A DNA stretch of 32,075 bases from an uncultured Porphyromonadaceae bacterium (GTDB taxonomy: Bacteria; Bacteroidota; Bacteroidia; Bacteroidales; Muribaculaceae), in assembly GCA_947175215.1 (NCBI GenBank), contig CAMWLR010000022.1, positions 1 through 32,075 on the forward strand. The letters are read 5' to 3'. Every line of letters starts with the position of its first letter. Within the stretch, counting starts at the first letter, position 1. The notes below the pieces were generated by a model that was given only the letters and a program-made list of their open reading frames with translations, did no database searches and was not told the origin of the DNA. Of the stretch, positions 1 through 6,753 are shown one piece after another. A program made the translations under genes and the position numbers.

Positions 1-881
1 GGGATGGCGACCGAGGGGGTGGGCTTGAATGTTACCCTGAATGTTATATCTTCGCCGTTTGAGATTCCGCCGAGGATTCCCCCGCAATGATTTGTCGAGA
101 ATCCCGCGGGAGTGATGATGTCGGCGGTCTCTGATCCGCGCATAGATGCCAGGGCGAATCCGTCACCGTACTCAAACCCGTGTACCCCGCCGATCGACAG
201 CATCGCCGAGGCGAGCATCTGTTGTAGTTTCCCGAAAACCGGTTCTCCCAACCCTGCCGGCACTCCGGTGATATAACCGGTGACAACGCCTCCCACCGAG
301 TCACCTGCAGTCTTGGCGCTGTTGATGACTGCCGCGAATCCCGAGGGGTCGGTACATCCGCCGACAGCCGACACTTCGGCGGTTACCGTTATCCCCTTAG
401 TGGAGAGGAGTTGGGCGGCTATTGCTCCGGCGACGACACGGACAGCGGTCTCGCGTCCCGAGCTGCGCCCGCCGCCGCGCGTGTCACGCACCCCGTATTT
501 CTGCTGATATGTATAATCGGCATGGTTGGGGCGATAGAGGTCGCGCAACGGGTCGTAGCCTGATGACCGTTGATCGGTATTGGGGATGATAAATCCGACC
601 GATGTGCCCAGGGTGACGGCCATATCGGTGTCATCATCGAGGGGCGAGGGATTCCCCTCACCATCGAGTGCCAGCATCCCCGAGAGGATCGTCAGGCGGT
701 CAGATTCACGACGTGGTGAGACATCCGGGCGACTCCCCGGTCTGCGCTTGTCGAGCTCTTGTTGGACGGCGGTAAGCGATATGCGGCATCCGGCGGGGAG
801 ACCGTCGATAATGCCGCCGATGGCGCGTCCGTGCGATTCGCCGAATGATGTTAGCCGATAGATGTTGCCGAATGTATTCAT
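1..881 (-). CDS. aroC: Chorismate synthase (3' end beyond window)
   Basis: Converts 5-enolpyruvylshikimate-3-phosphate to chorismate, the last shikimate step, using reduced FMN, in the cytoplasm. About 293 N-terminal residues are present of a family length near 360; the rest lies beyond the left edge. The reading frame starts with ATG at 881 (MNTFGNIYRLTSFGESHG) and stays open to base 1. Visible family signatures are GESHGRAIGGIIDGLPAG near the N-terminus, RPNHADYTYQQKYG and GGGRSSGRETAVRVVAGAIA. It is the last visible gene of an operon with the YbaK-like gene, whose stop lies 18 nt upstream, and the SH3-like gene. Identification is firm; only the C-terminus is unseen. Confidence 0.95.
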   Translation of the reverse strand, partial: MNTFGNIYRLTSFGESHGRAIGGIIDGLPAGCRISLTAVQQELDKRRPGSRPDVSPRRESDRLTILSGMLALDGEGNPSPLDDDTDMAVTLGTSVGFIIPNTDQRSSGYDPLRDLYRPNHADYTYQQKYGVRDTRGGGRSSGRETAVRVVAGAIAAQLLSTKGITVTAEVSAVGGCTDPSGFAAVINSAKTAGDSVGGVVTGYITGVPAGLGEPVFGKLQQMLASAMLSIGGVHGFEYGDGFALASMRGSETADIITPAGFSTNHCGGILGGISNGEDITFRVTFKPTPSVAI

Positions 882-899
882 GCCCGTGGCGATACAGTT

Positions 900-1415
900 T
901 TATTCCTTGATCAGGTCGGTAACCGTGGCGTTGACATACCCGATGAGATCAGAGGGCGTCAACTCGAGTTGCAGTCCCCGCTGCCCCGCGCTGACAAAGA
1001 TACGGTCATGCGCAAGGGCAGTGTTGTGGATGTAGACGGGAAACGGCTTTTTCATGCCGATAGCCGTGCATCCTCCGCGGATATATCCCGTCAGTGGGAG
1101 GAGCTCTTTCATCGGTATGAGGTCTGCCTTCTTCATCCCCGCGGCGCGGGCTGCTTTCTTAAGGTCAATATCGGCATCGCCGGGCACCACACAGACAAAG
1201 TATCCGCCGCCACCGGTGCGCTCACCGTGCAGCACGAGTGTCTTGAAGACCGTGGCGATATTTTCGCCGAGAGTCTGCGCGACATGGATAGCCGAGAGAT
1301 CACTCTCGTCTACCTCGTATGGTACCAAACGATACGCGATACCGGCCTTGTCGAGCAGCCTGGCCGCGTTGGTTTTCTCGGGTTCACCCGAGTTGTTTTT
1401 ACTTTTTTTACTCAT
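900..1415 (-). CDS. ybaK: YbaK/EbsC-type Cys-tRNA(Pro) deacylase
   Basis: Trans-editing enzyme of the YbaK/ProRS-associated family that hydrolyses cysteine from mischarged tRNA-Pro. The 171 residues match the usual family length. Family features seen are the conserved lysine K58 in TVFKTLVLHG, the stretch YFVCVVPGDADIDLKKAA, and the loop GYIRGGCTAIGMKK (about residues 110-123). The first 14 residues are a hydrophilic lysine-rich extension. Its ATG shares one base with the upstream stop (TAATG), so translation is probably coupled to the SH3-like gene. Activity on Cys-tRNA(Pro) is inferred from the family; other YbaK relatives edit Ala- or Ser-tRNAs. Confidence 0.9.
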   Translation of the reverse strand: MSKKSKNNSGEPEKTNAARLLDKAGIAYRLVPYEVDESDLSAIHVAQTLGENIATVFKTLVLHGERTGGGGYFVCVVPGDADIDLKKAARAAGMKKADLIPMKELLPLTGYIRGGCTAIGMKKPFPVYIHNTALAHDRIFVSAGQRGLQLELTPSDLIGYVNATVTDLIKE

Positions 1416-1993
1416 TATTTATCTTCGGTCCAGAGATACCCGGCAAAAGAGAGTTTGCCGGATGTGGGATCGTAAACCAGAGGGGCATCGGCGTGTGACT
1501 CGGGCTGCATCAGATTGCCGTTGAAGTACATGGCTATACCATTGCCGACATCAACAGTGCCGCTGCCGCCGGCCGCCTGCATCGAGCGCGACTTAAGCAT
1601 ATAGTTGTAATTCAACATATTCTCATCAGAGGTTTTCTCGAATGTCAGGAAGCCGACAAGATCGCCGTCATCAAGCAGGAAACTTTTAGCCGCCGGGTTG
1701 TCGATAGCTGATGTGCCGTGGAGGACGTCGACAAAATCTTTCTTGATATACACGGTTGTCGACTCGATACCTAAATCGTAATCGAGTTCATACCAGTCAC
1801 CAATGAAGTTTGTGATAAGGTGTATTTCACCTACTCCGGCTTTGCCGTAGACACGAGACGTGGTGTTAGGCTTGGTGCGCAGATTGACGCCATCGGTTTT
1901 GACGTAAGCATAAGCGGGGTTTTCATACGGGTCATAGGCGTTTGCCGTGAAAATGGCCAGTACCAATGTCATCAACAGAGCTAATTTTCTCAT
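1415..1993 (-). CDS. Secreted SH3-like domain protein
   Basis: 192-residue exported protein of unknown role. Residues 1-19 form a signal peptide (MRKLALLMTLVLAIFTANA). A bacterial SH3-like segment follows at about residues 28-85 (AYVKTDGVNLRTKPNTTSRV, then DWYELDYD and VYIKKDFV), a fold that often binds peptidoglycan or other proteins. The C-terminal half (about 90-192) matches no domain I recognise. The frame is open back to 2062, but I choose ATG at 1993 because it begins the signal peptide and because the promoter at 2070-2101 would start transcription near 2063. First gene of the operon with ybaK and aroC, an odd functional mix. Confidence 0.8.
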   Translation of the reverse strand: MRKLALLMTLVLAIFTANAYDPYENPAYAYVKTDGVNLRTKPNTTSRVYGKAGVGEIHLITNFIGDWYELDYDLGIESTTVYIKKDFVDVLHGTSAIDNPAAKSFLLDDGDLVGFLTFEKTSDENMLNYNYMLKSRSMQAAGGSGTVDVGNGIAMYFNGNLMQPESHADAPLVYDPTSGKLSFAGYLWTEDK

Positions 1994-2069
1994 AGCTAAA
2001 ATTATATTAAAAGTGTTAACAGGCGTGAGTGATTGGGTTATCAGGCGAGTCGCTATCGCCATCTCGCCT

Positions 2070-2101
2070 CAAAGATAGCAATAAATCCGCGCCCCTGCAA
2101 A
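2070..2101 (-). promoter_or_regulatory. Bacteroidota-type promoter of the SH3-ybaK-aroC operon
   Basis: On the minus strand, TTTG (2098-2101), a 20-nt spacer and TATCTTTG (2070-2077) match the TTTG/TAnnTTTG consensus exactly. Transcription should start near 2063-2065, giving a leader of about 70 nt before the ATG at 1993. Confidence 0.75.
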
Positions 2102-2131
2102 TCGCGGTGATAGATAGGCAAGAGAAAAACA

Positions 2132-2164
2132 CCCCCTCGGGGTCATTGGCTGACACCGAGGGGG
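2132..2164 (-). terminator. Rho-independent terminator downstream of tpx
   Basis: A 14-bp stem (2132-2145 with 2151-2164, one mismatch) closes a 5-nt loop. Read on the minus strand it is followed by TGTTTTTC, a U-rich tail. Two smaller hairpins lie between it and the tpx stop: 2188-2195 with 2200-2207 (8 bp), and 2211-2216 with 2223-2228 (6 bp). Confidence 0.8.
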
Positions 2165-2239
2165 CGCTTTTATGGGGGGTGGTGAAGAGGTCCGGAGCAC
2201 CGGACCTGACATAACCGGCCAAGGTTATTTTGCCGGGTG

Positions 2240-2743
2240 TTACTTTTTGAGGACGTCGAGGGCCTCGTCGTAGTGGGGCTCATGGGTGATCTCGTCGACC
2301 AGCTCTGAGTATATTACTTCGCCTTTCTCATCAATGACGATGACGGCGCGGGCTAACAGGCCGGCGAGAGGGCCGTCAACGATCTGCAGGCCATACTCCT
2401 TGGCAAACTCGGGTGAACGGAAAGCCGATGCCGGGGTTACATCCTTGATGCCGTGGGCTGTACAGAAACGGCCGGCGGCAAAGGGGAGATCCATTGAGAC
2501 GCATAAAACAGCGGTATTGTCAAGGGCGGCTGCCTCCTGATTGAAGCGGCGTACAGACATCGCGCAGACCTCGGTGTCGAGGCTGGGGAAGATGTTGAGG
2601 ACGACGCGACGACCCTTATAGTCATCGAGGGTTACCTCTTTTAATTCGGGAGTGACGAGTTTGAAGTCGGGTGCTTTCTGACCGGGACGGGGCATTGTGC
2701 CGTAAGTATGGACGGGTGTGCCGTTAAAGTAGGTTGTTTCCAT
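2240..2743 (-). CDS. tpx: Thiol peroxidase (Tpx, peroxiredoxin family)
   Basis: Thioredoxin-dependent peroxidase reducing hydrogen peroxide and alkyl hydroperoxides. The 167 residues equal the typical length. The peroxidatic cysteine is C60 in PSLDTEVCAMSVRRFN, which matches the Tpx signature, and C94 in GRFCTAHG is the resolving cysteine, with the 34-residue spacing of the atypical 2-Cys Tpx class. The N-terminus VHTYGTMPRPGQKAPDF is also typical. Single-gene unit: a terminator follows at 2132-2164. On the minus strand a TAAATTTG element (2811-2818) could be its -7 box, but I see no matching -33 element. High confidence in function. Confidence 0.96.
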   Translation of the reverse strand: METTYFNGTPVHTYGTMPRPGQKAPDFKLVTPELKEVTLDDYKGRRVVLNIFPSLDTEVCAMSVRRFNQEAAALDNTAVLCVSMDLPFAAGRFCTAHGIKDVTPASAFRSPEFAKEYGLQIVDGPLAGLLARAVIVIDEKGEVIYSELVDEITHEPHYDEALDVLKK

Positions 2744-2867
2744 GTTATTGTGGTTTGTTAATTATTCTGAGATTATTCTATCGTTATAACAGATAACGGC
2801 AACGAGGGTTCAAATTTACCACAGTCTGATGTCGCTTTACGAGGGGATGCCGCACTAAGCGACCGGG

Positions 2868-4043
2868 TTATTTAAGCAGTGCGCCACCTTGCGTCAGGTC
2901 GTCGGCGAGCGATGATGAGATGCCTAATGTCACATAGGCGACTGTGGCGTCAGAATTGCAAAGGAGGATAGTGGGATAGGCGTTGATGCCGCAGTCGCGT
3001 ATGAACGGAGCGCCCGAGGTTAGGATAACTTCGCCGGGGCGCTCAGGCGCGGTGAGTGACTCGATGGTGTCGGTGTCGTTAGATGCAAAGATCATTATAA
3101 GCAGGGTCTGACGCGGCAGAGTATCGACCGTCGCGCGCAGTGTGGCGATCGTTGACGGTGTAGATGCCACCATCGGGTCAAGTACTGCTATGATTGCCGG
3201 AGAGGTGAATGGCTGGCCTTTGGGGTGTTGATACCGTTGGCGTGTGAGGGTGGGGAGGGCGAAAGCGGGGAGCGGTAGTCCGCGAAGGTTCTCGACAGAG
3301 TAGTTGCTGACGCGGTATTTCCCGAATATTTCAGGATAACGGGCCATCAGATCCTCCTCGTTTGTGACGGCCTCGATGGCGGGGGTAAGGGTGTAGTTAT
3401 ATGTGGCATTCACCTCCTGCTCGCCCAACATCCCGGGGTTGTATAGCACCGAGTATTTGAGCGGCTGTCCGTCATGGTCAAATAACATCTCGATCTGTCG
3501 GCTCTCATAACCGTTTACACGGCGCGAGCCTCTGACGTCTATCGAACGTGAATTATCGGTGAGGGTGACCGAGTAAGTTGTATCGGTGGCCATTTCGCGC
3601 AGTTGTAAGGCGAGATTCTCGGGGAGCAGGTCGACAAACTGCCCGTTACGCTGTATCCCCCCGGCCGAAGATATGAATGGAATGGAGTCCCATTGAAAAT
3701 GATTTTCCTGCAGCCGATGGTCTCGATAGCGGTAATGATGTCCGTCAAAGTATGCGGTGAATCCCTCGGAGATACCTGTCTCGACCGGCAGCTGCCAGTC
3801 GATGAGGTAGTTGTAGCCTAACAGTGGATCTGATGAGTTGCGTGATGTGGCGATGTCGAGCTGATAGACGATGTCATCGTCGGCCATCGGCAGGGCGACG
3901 GCATAGCTGACATGAGCTGAGTAGGGGGTGATGCTGTCAATGCGGTCGGCGAGCTTACATAAGCCGAAGCCTGTCTCCGCCGACATTACGCCCGGGAGAC
4001 AGACCACTGCTATCACCATTAAAATTCCAAATTTCCCTTTCAT
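2868..4043 (-). CDS. Secreted protein with degenerate thioredoxin-like C-terminal domain
   Basis: 391 residues with a signal peptide (about 1-22, ending GVMSAETG). Residues about 30-250 look like a beta-rich periplasmic domain with many aromatic and polar strands, recalling the LolA-like domains fused to TlpA-type thioredoxins in this phylum. Residues about 260-391 keep a thioredoxin-fold outline: PAIIAVLDPMVASTPSTI occupies the place of the usual redox strand-helix, and GINAYPTILLC holds the cis-proline segment. The CXXC motif is missing, so disulfide chemistry is unlikely. It stands alone on the minus strand between tpx and pgpA. The fold assignment is by pattern only; function unknown. Confidence 0.65.
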   Translation of the reverse strand: MKGKFGILMVIAVVCLPGVMSAETGFGLCKLADRIDSITPYSAHVSYAVALPMADDDIVYQLDIATSRNSSDPLLGYNYLIDWQLPVETGISEGFTAYFDGHHYRYRDHRLQENHFQWDSIPFISSAGGIQRNGQFVDLLPENLALQLREMATDTTYSVTLTDNSRSIDVRGSRRVNGYESRQIEMLFDHDGQPLKYSVLYNPGMLGEQEVNATYNYTLTPAIEAVTNEEDLMARYPEIFGKYRVSNYSVENLRGLPLPAFALPTLTRQRYQHPKGQPFTSPAIIAVLDPMVASTPSTIATLRATVDTLPRQTLLIMIFASNDTDTIESLTAPERPGEVILTSGAPFIRDCGINAYPTILLCNSDATVAYVTLGISSSLADDLTQGGALLK

Positions 4044-4158
4044 TAATAAAGGTAGTAGAAACGTGTTTGCCGGTGGCTAAAGTATATCCGACATCTTTAT
4101 AACACGTCGGCAGGGAGGTTGGTTCGGTCTCGGGCGATATTTTTATGTGAGAACGGGC

Positions 4159-4692
4159 TTAGAGGATACCGCACAGATTCCCCTCCATAAAATATCTAAG
4201 CATGAGGGTAAGGATCAGCGCGTATGTGCCGGCAAGTACATCGTCGAGCATCACGCCCCAGCCGTTGGGGACATGCTCGAGTTTTCGGCACATCGGGGTC
4301 TTGACGATGTCAATGATGCGAAACATCGCGAAGCCGAATACGCCGAGTAGCGCCGTGTGCACCCAGTTACCGGCCACGGCTGCCACAAGGCACGGAATCC
4401 ATGTGCCGACAAACTCGTCAATCACGACCGTGCGGGGGTCTTCGCCCCAATACCGCTCCATCACCCGTGATGTCCACGCCCCCACCACGGTGGTGACGAT
4501 CACCAACGCGAGGGTGATCCAAAACAAAGTGTTGATGCTGACGAGGAGATAGAGGCCGAACCATACCAGCAGTCCGAGAAATGCCCCGACAGTGCCGGGT
4601 GCACCGGGACAGAAGCCTGTGCCGAGGCCGGTAGAGAGTATCACATGAAACCAGGGTGCTTGACCCAGCGGATGGTTGTTATTGTCGCTCAT
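4159..4692 (-). CDS. pgpA: Phosphatidylglycerophosphatase A
   Basis: Integral inner-membrane enzyme that dephosphorylates phosphatidylglycerophosphate to phosphatidylglycerol. The 177 residues are family-sized. PgpA hallmarks are GLGTGFCPGAPGTVGAFLG near residue 20, VIDEFVGTW in the middle, FRIIDIVKTP, and GWGVMLDDVLAGTYA; the acidic residues in these are the expected metal-binding positions. Several hydrophobic segments (about 30-65, 95-125, 155-170) fit a small membrane protein. Start ATG at 4692 gives a short polar N-terminus. It ends 115 nt before the start of the thioredoxin-like gene; whether they are co-transcribed is unclear. Confidence 0.92.
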   Translation of the reverse strand: MSDNNNHPLGQAPWFHVILSTGLGTGFCPGAPGTVGAFLGLLVWFGLYLLVSINTLFWITLALVIVTTVVGAWTSRVMERYWGEDPRTVVIDEFVGTWIPCLVAAVAGNWVHTALLGVFGFAMFRIIDIVKTPMCRKLEHVPNGWGVMLDDVLAGTYALILTLMLRYFMEGNLCGIL

Positions 4693-4761
4693 GAGAGTAA
4701 TCGGGTGATGTTTTTATTGTTGTTTAACACAGGTGTGCAATCTTGTTGCCCGTTTGTGGGG

Positions 4762-4769
4762 TAATTTTG
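4762..4769 (+). promoter_or_regulatory. Probable -7 element for the 89-residue orphan gene
   Basis: TAATTTTG matches TAnnTTTG exactly and lies 25 nt before the ATG at 4795. TTG triplets occur upstream (4743-4748), but the spacing of about 14-16 nt is shorter than the usual 19-21. Confidence 0.5.
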
Positions 4770-4794
4770 CAGTGTAAATCAAAAAGATAAGATT

Positions 4795-5064
4795 ATGAAC
4801 AGTTCTTTCTCCGTTAACACTAATGATATAATTTTTGTCAATGTTACCTCTTTAGGGCGTCAGGTGATGTCGGTCACGCTGTCGGGCAATAATTCGGTCG
4901 AGTCCCTTATGGGTAAACTCAGGTCAGAACTCGCCGACCTCGACGGTCTGCTGACAGTCAATCTGCGTAACAGTTCGCAAGGAACGACAGCCAAGCGGGT
5001 GATGCGGATGCGCAAACCCGGTGCGGGCCTGTTAAGGGCGCAGATGCAGGGGTATGCAGCGTAA
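4795..5064 (+). CDS. Small orphan protein, function unknown
   Basis: 89 residues, no signal peptide, no domain I recognise. The N-terminal part (about 1-50) alternates hydrophobic and polar residues and could form a small alpha/beta fold (IIFVNVTSLGRQVMSVTLSG, then SVESLMGKLRSELADLDGLL). The C-terminal 25 residues are basic (TAKRVMRMRKPGAGLLRAQM). Support for a real gene: a TAnnTTTG element at 4762-4769, an AT-rich leader, and an ATG right after AAGATAAGATT. The last 33 nt overlap the 3' end of the convergent phosphatase gene, so both proteins' C-termini are encoded by the same DNA. Could be lineage-restricted. Confidence 0.6.
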   Translation: MNSSFSVNTNDIIFVNVTSLGRQVMSVTLSGNNSVESLMGKLRSELADLDGLLTVNLRNSSQGTTAKRVMRMRKPGAGLLRAQMQGYAA

Positions 5065-6294
5065 CAGATATTCGCGGGCCTTATCCCAGGGGATATAGAT
5101 GCTGTCAGCGCCGGGTAGTACGACAGGACGCTCATTGAGGTCAAATCTGACATAGATGCGACCGCTCTTTGTGCGGGCCATGATCATCTGCAGGTTAGAC
5201 GCCATCGGCACTACATGAAAGTCCATCCAGTGTAACGCCACCGTGTCAAAGTAGTTGGTGAGGTAATAGCAACCGTCGAGTCGCATGAGCGAGAGCAGGG
5301 GCATCAAGGTCTCGGCGTGTCCAAATCTCAGGATAACCGAGTATTCGCTCTCGCCGCGGGCAGCCTCGTCGGCGGTGGTGAGTAGGTCGACAAGCAGCGG
5401 AGCGGCGATCTCGGCGGGGAGTTGCGAGAGGGTAGTGGTGGTGCGCTGGAGATAGTGCGATAGGTTGGTGCAGCTCCAGGCCTGATTAGCCTCGGGGAGG
5501 GTAAAATACTGATCCATACGTGACGGCAACCCCATGGCTGCGAGTCCTTGCAGCATTTTGAATGCGTGGAATGATATGTCACGGGCCTTGTCTGACGACA
5601 GGTCGTGACCATAATCACCCTTGAATAGGCGACGGGCGGGCGCAACAGGCATCATTGTCTCGTATTGCATACGGTAGACCTCTTGCCAGTCACCGTTTTT
5701 GAGCCAGGCGGTAAAGTCGGGGTCGAGGTCAAAGGGGCGCATCAGGGGTGAGTTCTGTCTCCCCGCCGAGGTGTATATCTCGATATGATTGTTTAGACGG
5801 TCGAGCTGGTGGGTGAACTCATACATACTCATCACGCATCGCGGTGAATATGAACTGATGGCCTTGATGCGCTTGTTGTCAAAGAGGCGTCCGTTGTTGC
5901 GCAACATACGTGAGGCGATCCCTCGCTGTTCGGCCATGCCGAGCGAGTCAAGCGCGCCCCAGCGGTTGTGAGAATATTCGCTGACATACTTCGCGAGGCT
6001 CAGCAGCGATTCTCCGGCGGGGGTAAGGGCGTTGAGCGAGTCGGCGTGTGAGAGCTCTTTAATCAAGTGAGTGACGTTGCGGGGTGACGAGGGGAATCTC
6101 GCTCCGTGTCTACCCACGTGGTTGATAAAGATCACCGTGAGCGAATCTGGAAGCTCGGTGACCGATGCCGGCACGGGATATGGCTTGGCTGACCCTTGAC
6201 AATCGGCGTAGGGATAGCTGGTATCGGTGGGGTCGGCGGCGCGGACGATCATCGCCGTCAACAGCGTTATCAATAATAATGACAGACTCCTCAT
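5032..6294 (-). CDS. Periplasmic histidine acid phosphatase, MINPP/phytase-like
   Basis: 420 residues with a signal peptide (MRSLSLLLITLLTAMIVRA), so periplasmic or surface located. The branch-2 histidine phosphatase motif is at residues 62-68 (RHGARFP), where the histidine is the phosphorylated nucleophile. The proton-donor motif is H326-A327-E328 (FGHAETLMPL) rather than the HD of classical acid phosphatases. HAE is the mark of multiple inositol-polyphosphate phosphatases, of which Bacteroides thetaiotaomicron has a characterised member of similar length, so inositol hexakisphosphate (dietary phytate) is the likely substrate. The role follows from the family and the motif. It stands alone on its strand and converges on the 89-residue gene. 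Confidence 0.85.
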   Translation of the reverse strand: MRSLSLLLITLLTAMIVRAADPTDTSYPYADCQGSAKPYPVPASVTELPDSLTVIFINHVGRHGARFPSSPRNVTHLIKELSHADSLNALTPAGESLLSLAKYVSEYSHNRWGALDSLGMAEQRGIASRMLRNNGRLFDNKRIKAISSYSPRCVMSMYEFTHQLDRLNNHIEIYTSAGRQNSPLMRPFDLDPDFTAWLKNGDWQEVYRMQYETMMPVAPARRLFKGDYGHDLSSDKARDISFHAFKMLQGLAAMGLPSRMDQYFTLPEANQAWSCTNLSHYLQRTTTTLSQLPAEIAAPLLVDLLTTADEAARGESEYSVILRFGHAETLMPLLSLMRLDGCYYLTNYFDTVALHWMDFHVVPMASNLQMIMARTKSGRIYVRFDLNERPVVLPGADSIYIPWDKAREYLLRCIPLHLRP

Positions 6295-6323
6295 TTATTT
6301 ATTGCTGCTATGTTTTTATTGAT

Positions 6324-6331
6324 TATATTTG
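6324..6331 (+). promoter_or_regulatory. Probable -7 element for the small TPR gene
   Basis: TATATTTG matches TAnnTTTG exactly and sits about 80 nt upstream of the ATG at 6412. Only an imperfect TTTA is present where a -33 TTTG is expected. Confidence 0.45.
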
Positions 6332-6411
6332 CAGTCGCCATCGCGACGGGAGGTGTCTCTCTCCCTCTCACTGACGATGGCCGATCATTATAGCCACGAA
6401 AATACAAATTT

Positions 6412-6693
6412 ATGCTGACTCCTCAAAATATTAAGGATATTATCGCCGGAAAGAGTGTATCACAGCAGGTCGAATTGCTTGACGGGCTTATCTCACGCAG
6501 TGACTCTGACAAAGAGAAAGCACTGATTCTGGCCGAGAAAGGGAAACTGCTGTGGAAGAGCGGTGACCGTGCCGGGGCTATCTCGGCCTATGAGCAGGGG
6601 GGAGCGCTCGATCCCGGCGGAGCTGCTGCGTTGCTGCTCGACCACAGCCGCGGGATCATGGATTTCTTTAACCCTGACCTGCTCAACCCGTAA
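6412..6693 (+). CDS. Small tetratricopeptide-repeat protein
   Basis: 93 residues, predicted cytoplasmic. The helical N-terminus (MLTPQNIKDIIAGKSVSQQV) is followed by about 1.5 TPR units: KALILAEKGKLLWKSGDRAG and AISAYEQGGALDPGG show the usual G/A and Y-x-x-A-L-x-L-D-P pattern. The C-terminus (RGIMDFFNPDLLNP) recalls the tail of other short Bacteroidales TPR proteins. TPRs mediate protein contacts; no partner is indicated by context. It converges on murF-alr across a short gap that holds tandem 14-bp repeats. Confidence 0.75.
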   Translation: MLTPQNIKDIIAGKSVSQQVELLDGLISRSDSDKEKALILAEKGKLLWKSGDRAGAISAYEQGGALDPGGAAALLLDHSRGIMDFFNPDLLNP

Positions 6694-6704
6694 GGGGGGG
6701 TAGG

Positions 6705-6746
6705 TATCAGGTCAGAGTTATCAGGTCAGAGGTTAGAAGTCAGAGG
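6705..6746 (+). repeat. Three tandem 14-bp repeats between convergent genes
   Basis: Units at 6705-6718, 6719-6732 and 6733-6746. The first two are identical over 13 bases (tatcaggtcagag) and the third is diverged (ttagaagtcagagg). Each unit is itself a pair of degenerate heptamers related to GTCAGAG. The array fills most of the 60-bp gap between the TPR gene and murF-alr. The same heptamer family occurs, on the opposite strand, at 18036-18077. Confidence 0.8.
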
Positions 6747-6753
6747 TGTGGGG

